DNA of 64,000 nt from Spirodela intermedia. Its lineage: Eukaryota; Streptophyta; Magnoliopsida; Alismatales; Araceae. Made by a program: the position numbers and the translations under genes. The DNA lies in assembly GCA_902729315.2 (NCBI GenBank), contig LR746273.1, forward strand, positions 2,519,001-2,583,000, read 5' to 3'. Positions 41,812 to 52,740 of this stretch are shown here, one piece after another (the stretch's first letter is position 1; each line of letters starts with the position of its first letter). Below the pieces are notes generated by a model. It searched no databases and was not told where the DNA came from. It worked only from the letters and a program-made list of their open reading frames with translations.

Positions 41812-44390
41812 ATGCTGCTTGTGCTTCGGCAGCAGCTGAAGTTCCGGAGCTTCTTGAGGAAATCTCGCAATTCCCCACGAGCCGGTGGCTCCACGCCGCC
41901 GCCCTTCTCCTCGGTCACCGCGGCGGCGGCGTACGACCTCTTCCGGGGCGTGTCAGGGTCGGAGGACGACCGACTTGCGGAAGAGGAGTTTCTCTCGTCG
42001 AGGCTCGGGGTCGTCGGCGCCGGCCAGCATGGGGCGTCTCCGCCGCCGCCGCTCTCTTCTCAGCCCGGTGAAGCTCCGGCGGAAGACGAGTCTGTACTGG
42101 ACGGGGCGCGTGTGGGAGCGGCGATGGCTTGCTCCTCCTCCTCCCCCGGTGATCCGAGGCTCTCTCTTCTGTCGGAATGCTACGACCTGGCGAGATCAGG
42201 GCGGCGGAGGGAGTTGAAGAGGACGCTGCATCACCTGGTGCGCAGAGAAGGTAGGGCTCCTGCAAATTACTTCTCCTCGCCATCTCTTCACCTGACTATT
42301 CGGTCTGAAATCTCCCAGTTCGATCTGAACTTTCACTCTCAGGATATGGTTCAGCGGCTTCCCTGTGCAAATCACTTCTGGATTGCTTCGGGGGCAGGGA
42401 CGGAGATGTTGATCTCGTGTGGGATTCTCTGGTTGAAGTCTACGCCCGACGTGAGATGCCCCGAGATGCGCTCTTCGTCTTCGATGAGATGAATCTTCGG
42501 AGCGTGAGTTCATCCGCCGACGCTTGCCAGAGCTTGATGCACAGTCTGAGGAACACCGACATGGTCTGGGATCTGTACGAGAAGATCCGCAGGCCGCAGG
42601 GGATTCTCAGCAGCAGCTGCATTCATGGCGCCCTTCTAGGCCATCTCTGCAGGCACGGCTGGATGAAGGAGGCCGTCTCTTTGTTCCAAGACAAGAGAGG
42701 GAGTGGAGAACTCCAGCCCTGCCTCACCGTCTTCAACGCCATGATAGCAGGGTCTTCTACCTTCGTTGCCAAATCGTTTCTCTCCCTGATGATCAGATCT
42801 GGGTTCCCCCCCGACGAGACCACCTACAATTCTCTCATCCAGAGGCTGTCTTTGGAGGGTTCTCTGGAGGAAGCTCTGGCCCTGTCGGCAGCCATGGAAC
42901 AGGAGGGCATGGAGAACGGCGTGGCCACATTCAACGCCCTCATCTACGGCTTCTGTCTGCATCGGATGATGAACATGGTCTGGAAGGTCGTCAAGATGAT
43001 GCTCACCAGAGGTCTCAGCCCGGGCTATCTCACATACAGGGCCCTGATGATCGGCCATTTCCAGAGCGGCAATGTAGAAGAAGGGCTGAAGCTCAAGGAT
43101 GCCATCCTCGCCAGGGGATTCCAGATGAACATCATCACCTACAACATTCTCCTCCATTCCCTCTGTGAAGCGGGTCGACTGGACGAGGTAGAGAGGCTGC
43201 TGACTGAGATCCGCCGCCACGGCCTGGAGCTCGATCACGTCGCTTACTCCACCCTGATCCATGGTTTCTGCAAACTGGGGGAGACCCACAGGGCACTGGA
43301 GCTCTCCCGGGCAATGGCTACCAGAGGGATCGCCCCCAATTCATACAACCACTTGTCGGTGCTCCTGGCGCTGTGCGGCAAGAACCTGCTGCGGGAGGCC
43401 AGACAGTACCTGTGCCACCTCCGCCGAGAAGCCCGGCAGGTGGATGCCGTCCTGTACAATGCAGCAGTGGATGGGCATGCCAAGGCAGGGGACCTCAATG
43501 GAGCTCTCTTACTGTTGGGGGAGATGATGAAATCAGGCATATCTCCGACAGTCGTCACCTTCAATTCCCTCGTCCATGGGCTGTGCTGCTGTGGGAAACT
43601 TGCAGAGGGCAGGGCCCTGATGGCGGCCATGGTGCGCCAGGGGCTTGCTCCCAATGCAGTCTCCTACACGACTCTGCTGGATGCTTACTGCAGGGAAGGA
43701 GACGTCGGTGCCATGGTCGACCTCTTTGATGAGATGGTCGGCAGGGGGGTTGCACCCAACACTGTCACCTACAGCGTGATTATGAAGGGCTTCTGCAGGG
43801 CCGGGCAGCTCGGGAAGGCGGCGGCGGTGCTCAAGGACATGCATGCCAAGGGAATTCCTGCAGATCAGATCGCCTTCAACACGCTCATACAGGGCTTCTG
43901 TGAGGCGAGGGATGTGGGGATGGCCCTCCATCTGCACGACGAAATGCTCAAGCACGTTCGGCCCACCCCGGTGACCTACAACCTGCTGGTCAACGCCCTC
44001 TGTGTCTCCCATAATCTGTGCGCTGCGGAGACCCTTGTGGGGGATCTGCTGGAGAAGGGCGTCCGGCTGAGGAAGTTCGCCTTCACCGCCCTGATCAAGG
44101 CGCAGTGCGTGGTGGGCAGCCCTCAGAAGGCAGTGCTCCTCTTCCAGAACATGATTCAGGCTGGTTTTGATGCCTCGGTGGAGGATTACACGGCTGTGAT
44201 CCACCGGCTATGCAAGCGGCGCCGCCTGAAAGATGCCAAGGTCTTTCTGAACATGATGTTGCGAGCTGGGGTTCATCCTGACCAGATGCTCTTTGATGTT
44301 GTGCATGAAGCTTTCAGCAGAGGAGATGATCGTCGGTCGATGCTAGCTTGGCAAGGGAAGATCCTTATGAGTGGTTTGCCGTCCAAATAG
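41812..44390 (+). CDS. P-class pentatricopeptide repeat protein, probably mitochondrial, two exons
   Basis: An RNA-binding helical-repeat protein expected to process, stabilise or help translate specific organelle transcripts. Exons are 41812-42250 and 42343-44390; the 92-bp intron (GTAGGG...CTCTCAG) joins them in frame to give 828 residues. The start MLLVLRQQLKFRSFLRK is Arg-rich, Leu-rich and free of acidic residues, as in mitochondrial targeting peptides. From about residue 170 to the end the protein is a chain of 35-residue P-type repeats with typical starts such as VVTFNSLVHGLC, AVSYTTLLDAYC, TVTYSVIMKGFC and PVTYNLLVNALC. No E, DYW, SMR or other C-terminal domain is present. By memory it resembles Arabidopsis At1g13630 in length and in the FAxTxLIKAxCVxGxPxxAVxLF block; this is tentative. 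An upstream in-frame ATG at 41593 would add 73 residues of unlikely sequence. Confidence 0.9.
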
Positions 44391-46913
44391 GGATCCAATG
44401 GCTGCCCTCTTTCACAGTCCATCTGCTCTATGGTTCTCTCCAGGTAAACTCCTCCTCGAGGGCCACCACCTATTGCCCCACCCCGTGGCCAAAACCCTAA
44501 TCTCTGTCTCCTCTCCTGCAGCGGTGGTCCTCCCTGTGTTCCAAAACCCTAATCTTGTGGAGCAGCTCACCTCCCTCCTTTCTCGGAGAAAAAGTTCAGC
44601 TCCCAGACAAGGAAGGTGACAAAATTTATATCAGTGCATTCGGGTCAGTAACAAAAGTTATGCTCTTCTTTTATTTTGTTTGAAGGAGACAAGCTACATC
44701 AATCTTCTTTTATTAGGCGTATTATTCCAACGAAATGCCTGAACTTTTGGCATAATATTTAGCATTTTCTAGGTAAATGAAATGGCTCGGTCAGGCAACA
44801 TGGTCCTAAGTTTAGAGTGTCAGATTATAGGGTCATCCCTATATTGATGCATTTGTGATAGTTCAAAGGATCCAAAAGATCGAATTTATTTATTCCCCCT
44901 ATAATCTGTGGACGAAGATCTGAAGATCACCGGGGGCCACTAAAGTCATAAAAAACATGATGGTTTGGTGGGATATATTCTTGAATCCTGAGCTTGTTTC
45001 AGTCGAAGATTTAATCCATACAAAAATGAAAAAAAAACCCATTATTTTCCACTATTGCTTGCAACTCATGGAAGATCAATGAAATTTATTCTTCCCTCCC
45101 TTGGTGATATAATTGAGAATTGAAACGTCAAATTTCTGAGCAATGACTGAATTTGTTTCAGGTACTGACTGCAATGAAGACGCTGTAACTCCTAAGATGA
45201 TCTCCTCTGTTCATCCTGCAACTGGCGTTCTCCCATAAAGATGCATCAATCTTTTGCTGCAGATGTATCTATTATATGGTGTCAATGTAAAGAGTGCAGC
45301 TGGATTATATTGTTTTTTTCAAAAATGCATAATCTATGAGTCGTATTTTTTCTGTCTAACAGGTGATGATGCCATTCCTGATATTCCTTCGCTCTGTTCA
45401 AAGGGCTCAAACTATGGAAGTGAGGCAGGTTCCTTGAACTAAGAAAGAAGTCTTCAACCTCAGCCGATTGAGCTCACTTTGGGCTAGAATCAGCTTTTCT
45501 CTAAATGACTCCCGTCTTCAACAATGATGCAGATTGGCTGGTTTAATTCATAATTAACTACGAATCCAAGATCCGCAGTCCTTCCCTGGGATGGCTAATC
45601 TCCTATTGCTTACCTTGATAAGGCTATCCTTTCTTAAGCAAACAGTTTTCCCAGTTTTAGAAAAAAAAATCCTCCAGTGAGGGTCATAAGCCTTCTTTGC
45701 ACAGGGAGCTAGGGTTGACCCTGCCGAATTCAGACAAATTGACGACAAAAATCATAGTTGTTGGAATAACCGCAGTTTGTTCTTCTATTGAAGAATGCAA
45801 GGTTAACATAGCATGCCCTTTTATGTATCAGTGGGGGTTTTGAATTTTTTGCAGGCAATATGAATGGGTAGATGAAAAAGACCTCACTTACAATGTTCAG
45901 GTACTCAGCATTCCAATCTGAATCAAAGTCAGCTGTACAACCGCATGTTTATCCGTTTTCACTGACTAATATGGGTATAACAAGTGAGTTCTTCAAAACA
46001 TAGCCATTATTTATTAGCGACCGATAGTGAAAGTTGATTGAGATAAGATAAAGATATCTCAAAATGCCCAAATCCGCTTTCTTCATTGATTATGACATAA
46101 ACCCAATCTACCCTCCATCAGTTCATGCCAAGCTTCATAAAGAGCGTGGTGAGGATACTGAAGCAACGGGAAGCTTGCTCTTAATTTCAATTAGCTTCAC
46201 ATAAAAGGCTGAAACAGCAGAAATTTGTGGCAGCAGAGATGGGCATGGTGATACTACTCGGCTAGTTTTGATGATTTCAGCCTCTGTCGTCAATCTGAAA
46301 CTTAATGGTCTTTTCGTTTTCTGCCTCTGAATTTATCGAGAATCAAATTCTTGATCTGTTAGAGTTAAAATGCTGGGTCTATCATATTTACTTGTTCCTA
46401 GCATTTTTCAGCGAATCTTTCTCAGTTTTACCATGATAATTGATTTTGGCGAAGAAAATCATTCATGACCATACATTGGAGGGTACATTTGAATAAACCA
46501 AAATCTCTTCAATTTGACAATATTCTCAAATTATAAACATTTTTATCACAGCAGTCAAGAACAAAAAGATAACCATTGGGGTTCAATGGAATGATTTTTC
46601 AATCAAATAGATGATTATCTCAACCGAACCGCAAATAACTGAGAGTGCAAATCTGCTGATATATTGAATAATATGTGGGAAGTACATGTCATCACGAGGA
46701 TAGTAGAAAGAGTAATCAATTACCTCATTCGTTAACAAAACAAAAAAATGGAAGAACCCGTAGAATAAAACTGGCACCACTTCTGCAGGGAATTCCTTCC
46801 AGGTGGCCCGATTTTTTCTCTAAATATACAATAAAAGAGAGAGAGGAGAGCTCAGTAACACAAGTCGAAAGCTTGGAAGTTTCCTACCATCGGCGAAAAT
46901 CTTGGCATTTTGA
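44391..46913. other. Spacer downstream of PPR and COX16 (convergent genes)
   Basis: The 3' flanks of the two converging genes. Several intron-like boundaries (for example GTAAAC near 44444, CTGCAG near 44516-44521, TTTCAG at 45157-45162, TAACAG near 45358) suggest that the PPR transcript may have a spliced 3' UTR. No further coding region is supported. Confidence 0.35.
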
Positions 46914-47641
46914 CTAGGGTTTCTTTCGTTTCCCTTCTTGTGGTCTAGGGATTTTTCTGTACTCGTAGTGGTAGATATCGATTCTTTCTTGCAGCATCTG
47001 TGAAAACAGTCTTCGTTAGTGCACCCAATGATGGAACCGAATTAAACTAAAACAATGCAGCACCCACGAGCATCACAATAAAAGTACTACTTGGTAGTAC
47101 CTTGAGCTCCTCTTCCAAAGAGAATTTCTTTGGCTTGTACCCTTCCATGGGTCCTGTTCTTGTCAAGGCTTTCGTAGTCTCAAGTAGCTCCCACTCGATA
47201 TTGTCTTTCTCTTTCGTAACTTCCTTACTGATGCATGGATGAAAAACTCCATAAGGCCAGATAAATTGACGCAAAATATCACAGCAGAATGCAGGAAAAA
47301 ATTCAATAAGGCCAGATAATGACGAAGATATATATATATCTGAATGGACACAAATGAAGTCAAAATACGAAAAATTAGCATCAGCAATCATTAACTGTCA
47401 TAAAGTAGAACCTCAATCGAAGAAGGTAGATATAAGCGTCATAAAGTGCTTGCCTGCCTTTAATGAGATGAGCGAGGCCAACTGCTCCGAAGACCGTTAG
47501 TGAGACAAGTGGCAGACCATATCGAAGAAATGGGCTTTTTCTACTCCATCCACTAAATTTTGAAGCTGAATTCAGAATACTCTTAGGTGAAACCGATGGA
47601 TTTGTTTTCTTCCTGGAATCTATTGCCGCATTGCTTGTCAT
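46914..47641 (-). CDS. COX16: Cytochrome c oxidase assembly protein COX16, three coding exons
   Basis: A small inner-membrane mitochondrial protein required for assembly of complex IV (insertion of copper into COX2 in yeast and human). Minus-strand exons are 47641-47454, 47227-47101 and 46997-46914, 399 nt and 132 residues. The conserved core is [20 protein letters not shown] (transmembrane segment about residues 42-61), followed by the matrix/IMS motif [20 protein letters not shown] and [13 protein letters not shown], then [19 protein letters not shown]. The 35-residue leader before the core is longer than in the Arabidopsis protein I recall (about 104 residues) and is Ser/Lys/Asn-rich. The first intron has a GC donor (CAG|GCAAGC) with a normal CAG acceptor; only this junction restores the conserved KGSKE join. 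The acceptor TTTGCAG just upstream of the ATG implies a separate 5' UTR exon. Confidence 0.93.
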
Positions 47642-48513
47642 TATTATGTTCCGCACAAATCTGCAAATTAGCAACCGGTTCCAGAGATCATGTGCAAGAA
47701 ATTTTGACTTATGCATAGCTTTCAACAGCAAAAATATTCACGGACCTTCAGCTCAAAGAAAAAATTAAGTCTGAGCAAAATCAATATCTCAAGTGACTAC
47801 TGACGCATGATGAAAACTTGGAAACAATAAAGACTTTCGGAATGAAAAATAAAGGAGATACATCCTGTCCGAGTATAAAGAGTTGGCTGATATGCCGAGA
47901 GTTTGCAAGATTGTAGTGGTACGGCAGGTTCTTTGGTAGAACTGGGGACAGAAAAGTGATGAAAAAGCCCAGAGGACCCACAAGGAAACGCCTAGATGAA
48001 CAGAACTCTGAAAGAGTGAATATACGAATGACTCAAAGGCAAAACAAGCATGTTATGATAAGTGGGTCTTTTCTTTCCCTGCAGGAAGACCTCTAGGGGG
48101 GTATTCGTCTATGTTCTGTCAGTTTTGGGGATTGTCCCGTCGGGTGCCCTTGGGTATGAACCTGTTTGAATGCTAGGAATGAATAAATATAACTGTTCCT
48201 CTGATAAAGTAAGACGCAGGCAAGGTAGACATGAAATAGAAGAATTATGTGGAGAGAAAGCACATTGGTGTGATCGCCATTACTTAGAAATAATTTGGCA
48301 AAATTGATGGACACATAATATTTCAGTTCAAGAACAGAGGCCTCGATAATCCCAGAAAAGAAGAAAACAAACATGAAGGCGTGACCCTTCAATCTTTGGC
48401 TCAGGCGTCGGCAATTGCCGATCCACAGGAGTTTTGGGTGCTCTAATGCAAAGTTGAACAGAATCTTTGAGCCATAGACCTAACCAAATCAGTGATTTCT
48501 CCGCAACGCGTAC

Positions 48514-48700
48514 CTGGAGGTCCTCACGATTCGGGCACGGGGAATTATGTCCACGATCCCCGCGACGACGGCGGATGGTGATGAGACAAAGAGGAGAGGG
48601 CGTGGATGGGGTATCCGCCGCCCGATCGATCAGTGGACGGAAAAGGATTGCTTCACGGCTGCCTAGTCGTGACCGGTCGGAGCCTTCCCCTAACAGCAAC
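48514..48700 (-). other. Possible 5' UTR exon of COX16
   Basis: On the minus strand a GC-rich stretch ends in a good donor, CTCCAG|GTACGC, at 48514. The next upstream-facing acceptor found before the COX16 ATG is TTTGCAG just past 47665. Joining them would give a 5' UTR exon plus an intron of about 0.85 kb. Its own short reading frame is not in frame with COX16. The upstream limit of the exon is a guess. Confidence 0.3.
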
Positions 48701-48716
48701 AGAGAGAGAGCAGAGA

Positions 48717-48718
<2 letters not shown>

Positions 48719-48768
<50 letters not shown>
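48719..48768. repeat. (GA)n microsatellite
   Basis: A GA run of about 24 units with one AAA interruption, in the spacer between COX16 and methionine gamma-lyase. Confidence 0.9.
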
Positions 48769-50178
48769 GTGCAGCTCGCCTGGGGTTTCTCTCCCGCAGA
48801 AAAACCACGACGATCAGAGGCGAAGAGAAGAGAAGAGAACCGGGTATACGACCTCTCACGACTGCGGATCCATCCCGTCGACGTGGCCGGTACAGATCCA
48901 GCTTCACGATCGTAATACTCTCGCCACACAAGGGGTAACTTCGTCTGTCCACAAAGAGAAAGAGCGCCAAGCTGCGCGGCACGTGTCCACACGAGCCACC
49001 GCCGTCGCCGGCAACCACGATGATGCCGCCGGCTAGGTGGCGCCGCTAAAACCCCTGCCATCATATCCTTCACAATTAATCAAATGCGTATGTACCCTTT
49101 TTAACAAATAAAAGTAACAAGAAAATATATTTATAACCCTTCGAGGCCCGATTTCTATTGGGCAGTCCAATCTTCGTCCGCCCCGTCATGGACGTCTTAT
49201 CTGCGCCAGCGTGGTCGCCGTTATCCGACTTCACGTCGTTATCCCCAGGACACGCGTCTCCTTGTACCCGTAAACCCTGTATCTATCCTCCTCGTTGGCA
49301 TCCTCGCCCATGATAGCCATCCTTGCTGGCCACCTCATCACCTCCGTCACAGAGAGAGAGAGAGAGAGAGAGAGACAGATCGAGATAGAAAGAGAGAGAG
49401 GAGCCTTCCAGGAACCCCGGAACGCAACTTTGGCACTTCCGCTTTTGCTTTCTCCGCATGGTGAAATCCAGATCCAGATGTAGAGAGAGAGACAGAGACA
49501 GAGAGTGAGAGAGAGAGAGAGCAAGCGTACCTTGCCAATAAAGACGACGTAGCCATTGCGGTGCTCGCCGGCCACCCTGGCCCCTCCGCCGTCGCCGGTC
49601 TATAAACCGGCTCGATTCAATGTACCGCCGGCGGCGCTGCTTTAGGAAGGAAAAGAGGAGATCACCATCCGCGATTCGCATCTATATCAAATACAGGATT
49701 ATGTCAGTAATTCGGGAGTGAATGGAGAAGATCCAGCCTCCGCCGTTGACGGAGAGACGGCAAGTCCCCCCTGAAATCTGCATCTTCTCCTCCGAACTCT
49801 CCAATCGGCCGTGAATGGGATCCCCAGGGCAGAGATCGGACGGAATCTTTGAGGAATCGAGTAAAATAATGCTCACATGTGCTGAAATATCCTGCCAGGC
49901 CTCGTCACCTCGAGTCGTGATCTCCGTCGGCGGCGGAGGGGTGGTGAGAAGGAGAGTTGAAAAAGGAGACGACGACGGCGACGGTGGTGGTGGTGGCGGC
50001 GGCGGCGGCGGAAGCCTTCGGTTCCCGAAAATGCGGTCCGGTTCATTGGAGTAGATTGTTTTGATCGGAGCGGGAAACGGGGGATATACCGTTCCTCCCG
50101 AAGTTGTAGATCAACGGCTGAGATGATTTGCATGGTGAGACAGGTTAAGACGCGGGACACCGCATCGGGGGTAGCGCC
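48769..50178. other. Spacer upstream of methionine gamma-lyase
   Basis: GC-rich at about 48.7-49.05 kb and 49.55-50.0 kb, with further (GA)n tracts at about 49350-49374, 49388-49400 and 49483-49521. Minus-strand frames around 49231-49681 include splice-like boundaries (GTACGC at about 49530), but no product could be recognised. A (GGC/GGT)n patch lies at about 49983-50010. Confidence 0.35.
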
Positions 50179-50185
50179 TATATAG
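50179..50185 (+). promoter_or_regulatory. Probable TATA box of methionine gamma-lyase
   Basis: TATATAG preceded by CGCC, 114 bp upstream of the ATG at 50293, giving a 5' UTR of roughly 80 nt. Confidence 0.55.
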
Positions 50186-50292
50186 CACGGCCTGCGTGAG
50201 GCCAGGTAGAGGGTACGGAGGGCCGCGGAGTTCGCCGGATCATCGCTCGGGAAGAAGAATTCTCGACTTCCTTGCGACAGCAGGGCGGAGAG

Positions 50293-52031
50293 ATGGCAGA
50301 GTCGAAGCAGTCGCCCATCGTGGTGATGACGAGCCCCAGGAAGCGGCACTCTGGAAGGGATGGCGAGGAGGATCGCGCCGACGGAGGCGAGAAGTTTGTG
50401 GTGGCGAAGAAGCGCCCCAGCGGCCCCGCTTGGTGGAGCGGCGATCCGGTTCAGGCGCTGGCAAGCGCGAGGCACGAGTTCGGGGAACACGGCGGAGTGA
50501 ACATGTCGATCGAGGCGTCGGCGACGTTCACGGTGATGGAGCCGGACACGATGCGGCGTATGTTCTCCGGCGAGCTCGGGCCCGATCGCGATTTCTTCAT
50601 CTACAGCCGGCACTTCAACCCCACCGTGCTCAACCTCGGGCGTCAGATGGCGGCCCTGGAGGGCACCGAGGCCGCGTACTGCACCGCCAGCGGCATGTCC
50701 GCAATCTCCTCCGTTTTGCTGCAGGTCTGCGGCACCGGAGGGCACATCGTGGCCTCCCGCCGGCTCTACGGCGGCACCTACGCGCTAATGTCGCACTTCC
50801 TGTCTAGGGCGTGCGGGATCCAGACCACCTTCGTCGAGATCGGGGATCTCGCGGCGGTGTCCGCGGCCATCAGGGAGGGGGAGACGAAGGTTCTGTACCT
50901 GGAGTCGGTGGCGAACCCGACGCTGGCTGTGGCGGACGTGCCGAGCCTGTGCGCGGTGGCGCACGAGAAGGGGGTGATGGTGGTGGTCGACAATACCTTC
51001 TCCCCCATGGTCATTTCCCCGGCGAGGATGGGCGCCGACGTCGTCGTCCACAGCGTCTCCAAGTTCATCAGCGGCGGCGCCGACGTCATCGCCGGTAAGC
51101 CCCACCACCTCCCTTCCCCCCTTCCTCCGCCCTAGGGATCTCCCTTCCAACATCTCCGGAGAAGATCCACCCGCCCTCCTCACCGGAACGTCGTCCCTGC
51201 CTCTTCTCGGGGAAGAAGATCCCAAGAAATGACAAAAATACGTGTTGCGCTCGCTGCGGTACGAAGCAGACACGTGGAGTCCGATGGTGCCGAAGGATAG
51301 AAAGACGTCACGTGCTGGTGGAGCCCATGGCCATGTCGTCTTCCTCACAAACCAAAAAAAGGGAAAGCACTCTCTGTAGGGGCATACATGTTAATACTTC
51401 TGCAATCCGAGGCGCTTTGCTATAAATGATCTGCTTCCCGTGATGGATCTCAGGGGCGATATGCGGCCCGGCAAGCCTGGTGAACTCGATGATGAGCCTG
51501 CAGAACGGAGCGCTGATGCTGCTGGGGCCGACGATGAACGCGAAGGTGGCCTTCGAGATCGCGGAGCGGCTGCCCCACCTTGGCCTGCGCATGAAGGAGC
51601 ACTGCCGCAGGGCTCTGGCCTACGCGGAGCGGATGCAGAAGCTGGGGCTCAAGGTGGTCTACCCGGGTCTCCCCAGCCACCCGCAGCACGAGCTCTTCAA
51701 AACCATGGCCAACCCCGGCTACGGCTTCGGCGGGATGCTGTGCCTCGACATGGGCACCGAGGAGAAGGCCAACCGCCTCATGCACCACCTGCAGAACACC
51801 ACCCAGTTCGGCCTCATGGCCGTCAGCCTCGGCTACTACGAGACGCTCATGTCCTGCTCCGGCAGCAGCACCAGCAGCGAGCTGAGCGCCGAGGAGAAGG
51901 AGCTCGCCGGCGTCTCCCCCGGCCTTGTGAGGATGTCCATCGGCTACAGCGGCACCCTGGAGCAGAGGTGGGCCCAGTTCGAGAAGGCTCTCAACTGGAT
52001 GCAGGATGAATCTTGCTACCCCAAGAACTGA
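50293..52031 (+). CDS. MGL: Methionine gamma-lyase (PLP-dependent Cys/Met metabolism enzyme), two exons
   Basis: Splits methionine into methanethiol, 2-oxobutanoate and ammonia in the cytosol; the oxobutanoate feeds isoleucine synthesis. Exons are 50293-51094 and 51454-52031 (359-bp GT-AG intron), in frame to 459 residues, slightly longer than the roughly 440 recalled for Arabidopsis because of a charged N-terminal extension. The fold-type I landmarks of the cystathionine gamma-synthase family are present: YSRHFNPTVLNLGRQMAALE, the PLP-ring-stacking block CTASGMSAISSVLLQ, VVVDNTFSPM with the PLP-binding Asp, and SVSKFISGGADVIAG with the Schiff-base Lys at residue 257. The C-terminal substrate-binding part is complete, with VRMSIGYSGTLEQRW. 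An upstream in-frame TTG was not used; the first ATG gives MAESKQSPIVV. No plastid transit peptide is evident, which separates it from cystathionine gamma-synthase and cystathionine beta-lyase. Confidence 0.94.
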
Positions 52032-52261
52032 AGGTCCTCCCCTCCGCTCCCGTCCCGTTCGTTCCTCACCTTCAACTAGGATCATCTGTGGCAAAACTAG
52101 GATCAATTGTGGCACTGTGCATGCTTTCCCCTCTTCATTGTGCTGTCTGGATTATGTCATATAATTAATTTCTAGCGTGCTATTGGTTCTTCCCTGTTCA
52201 TCATCCTCACCCAATGCAGCTCATTATAAAAAAAATGAAGAATATATCTATGTAAATGGGA

Positions 52262-52740
52262 TGCTCCAGCGACCCCCACTAGCATGCCCATCGTTCAGGT
52301 GGGGTCTGCACGCGTTGGGAGGGAAAAGTCAGAGGGGAAGTTGAGAGCGAGAGATTCCGTGGATCCGGGAAGGATGACCCTCACGTGGAAGATGAAAAAG
52401 GGGACTCTTTTATTCTAGGTTGACTGTCGATTCTACCTACATCAAAAAGAGAATGAAAAGAAATAAAAGAGAGAACTTCGACAAGGAATTACAGAATTCT
52501 CGGCAGAGAATCAGAGAACGGTGATCAGCCTGTCGTTGAGAAACTTCCTACCCTCCACCCTTGTTACTTATAAGCGACTGCCAGCTGCATTGTACGTAAT
52601 TCCCAAAATTACATATTTCCAAATTTCCTATATTTATTAATTCCTCTTGTTGCAGCTTCCTCCATATGGTTGACCTTTTTATTTTTGCACCTTGTCTGAC
52701 GGAGCATGGTAATTATTAGTGGATCTTATTGATATTCTCA
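52262..52740 (-). repeat. 3' LTR of the decayed gypsy element
   Basis: Shares with the other copy, in order, TTGACTGTC / TTAACTGTC, AATGAAAAGAAAT, AGAAACT(T/C)CCTACCC, TTACTTATAAG(C/T)G(A/G)CTGC and CTTGTCT, ending TTCTCA. The start is inferred from matching length. Confidence 0.65.

Noticed and set aside
42524-43289. Long frames overlapping the PPR gene in other phases
   Set aside because: Shadows of a GC-rich coding exon; the true frame shows regular 35-residue repeats.
49231-49681. Possible small gene on the minus strand upstream of methionine gamma-lyase
   Set aside because: Frames are dominated by translated (CT)n runs, and the putative exons gave no recognisable product or consistent frame.
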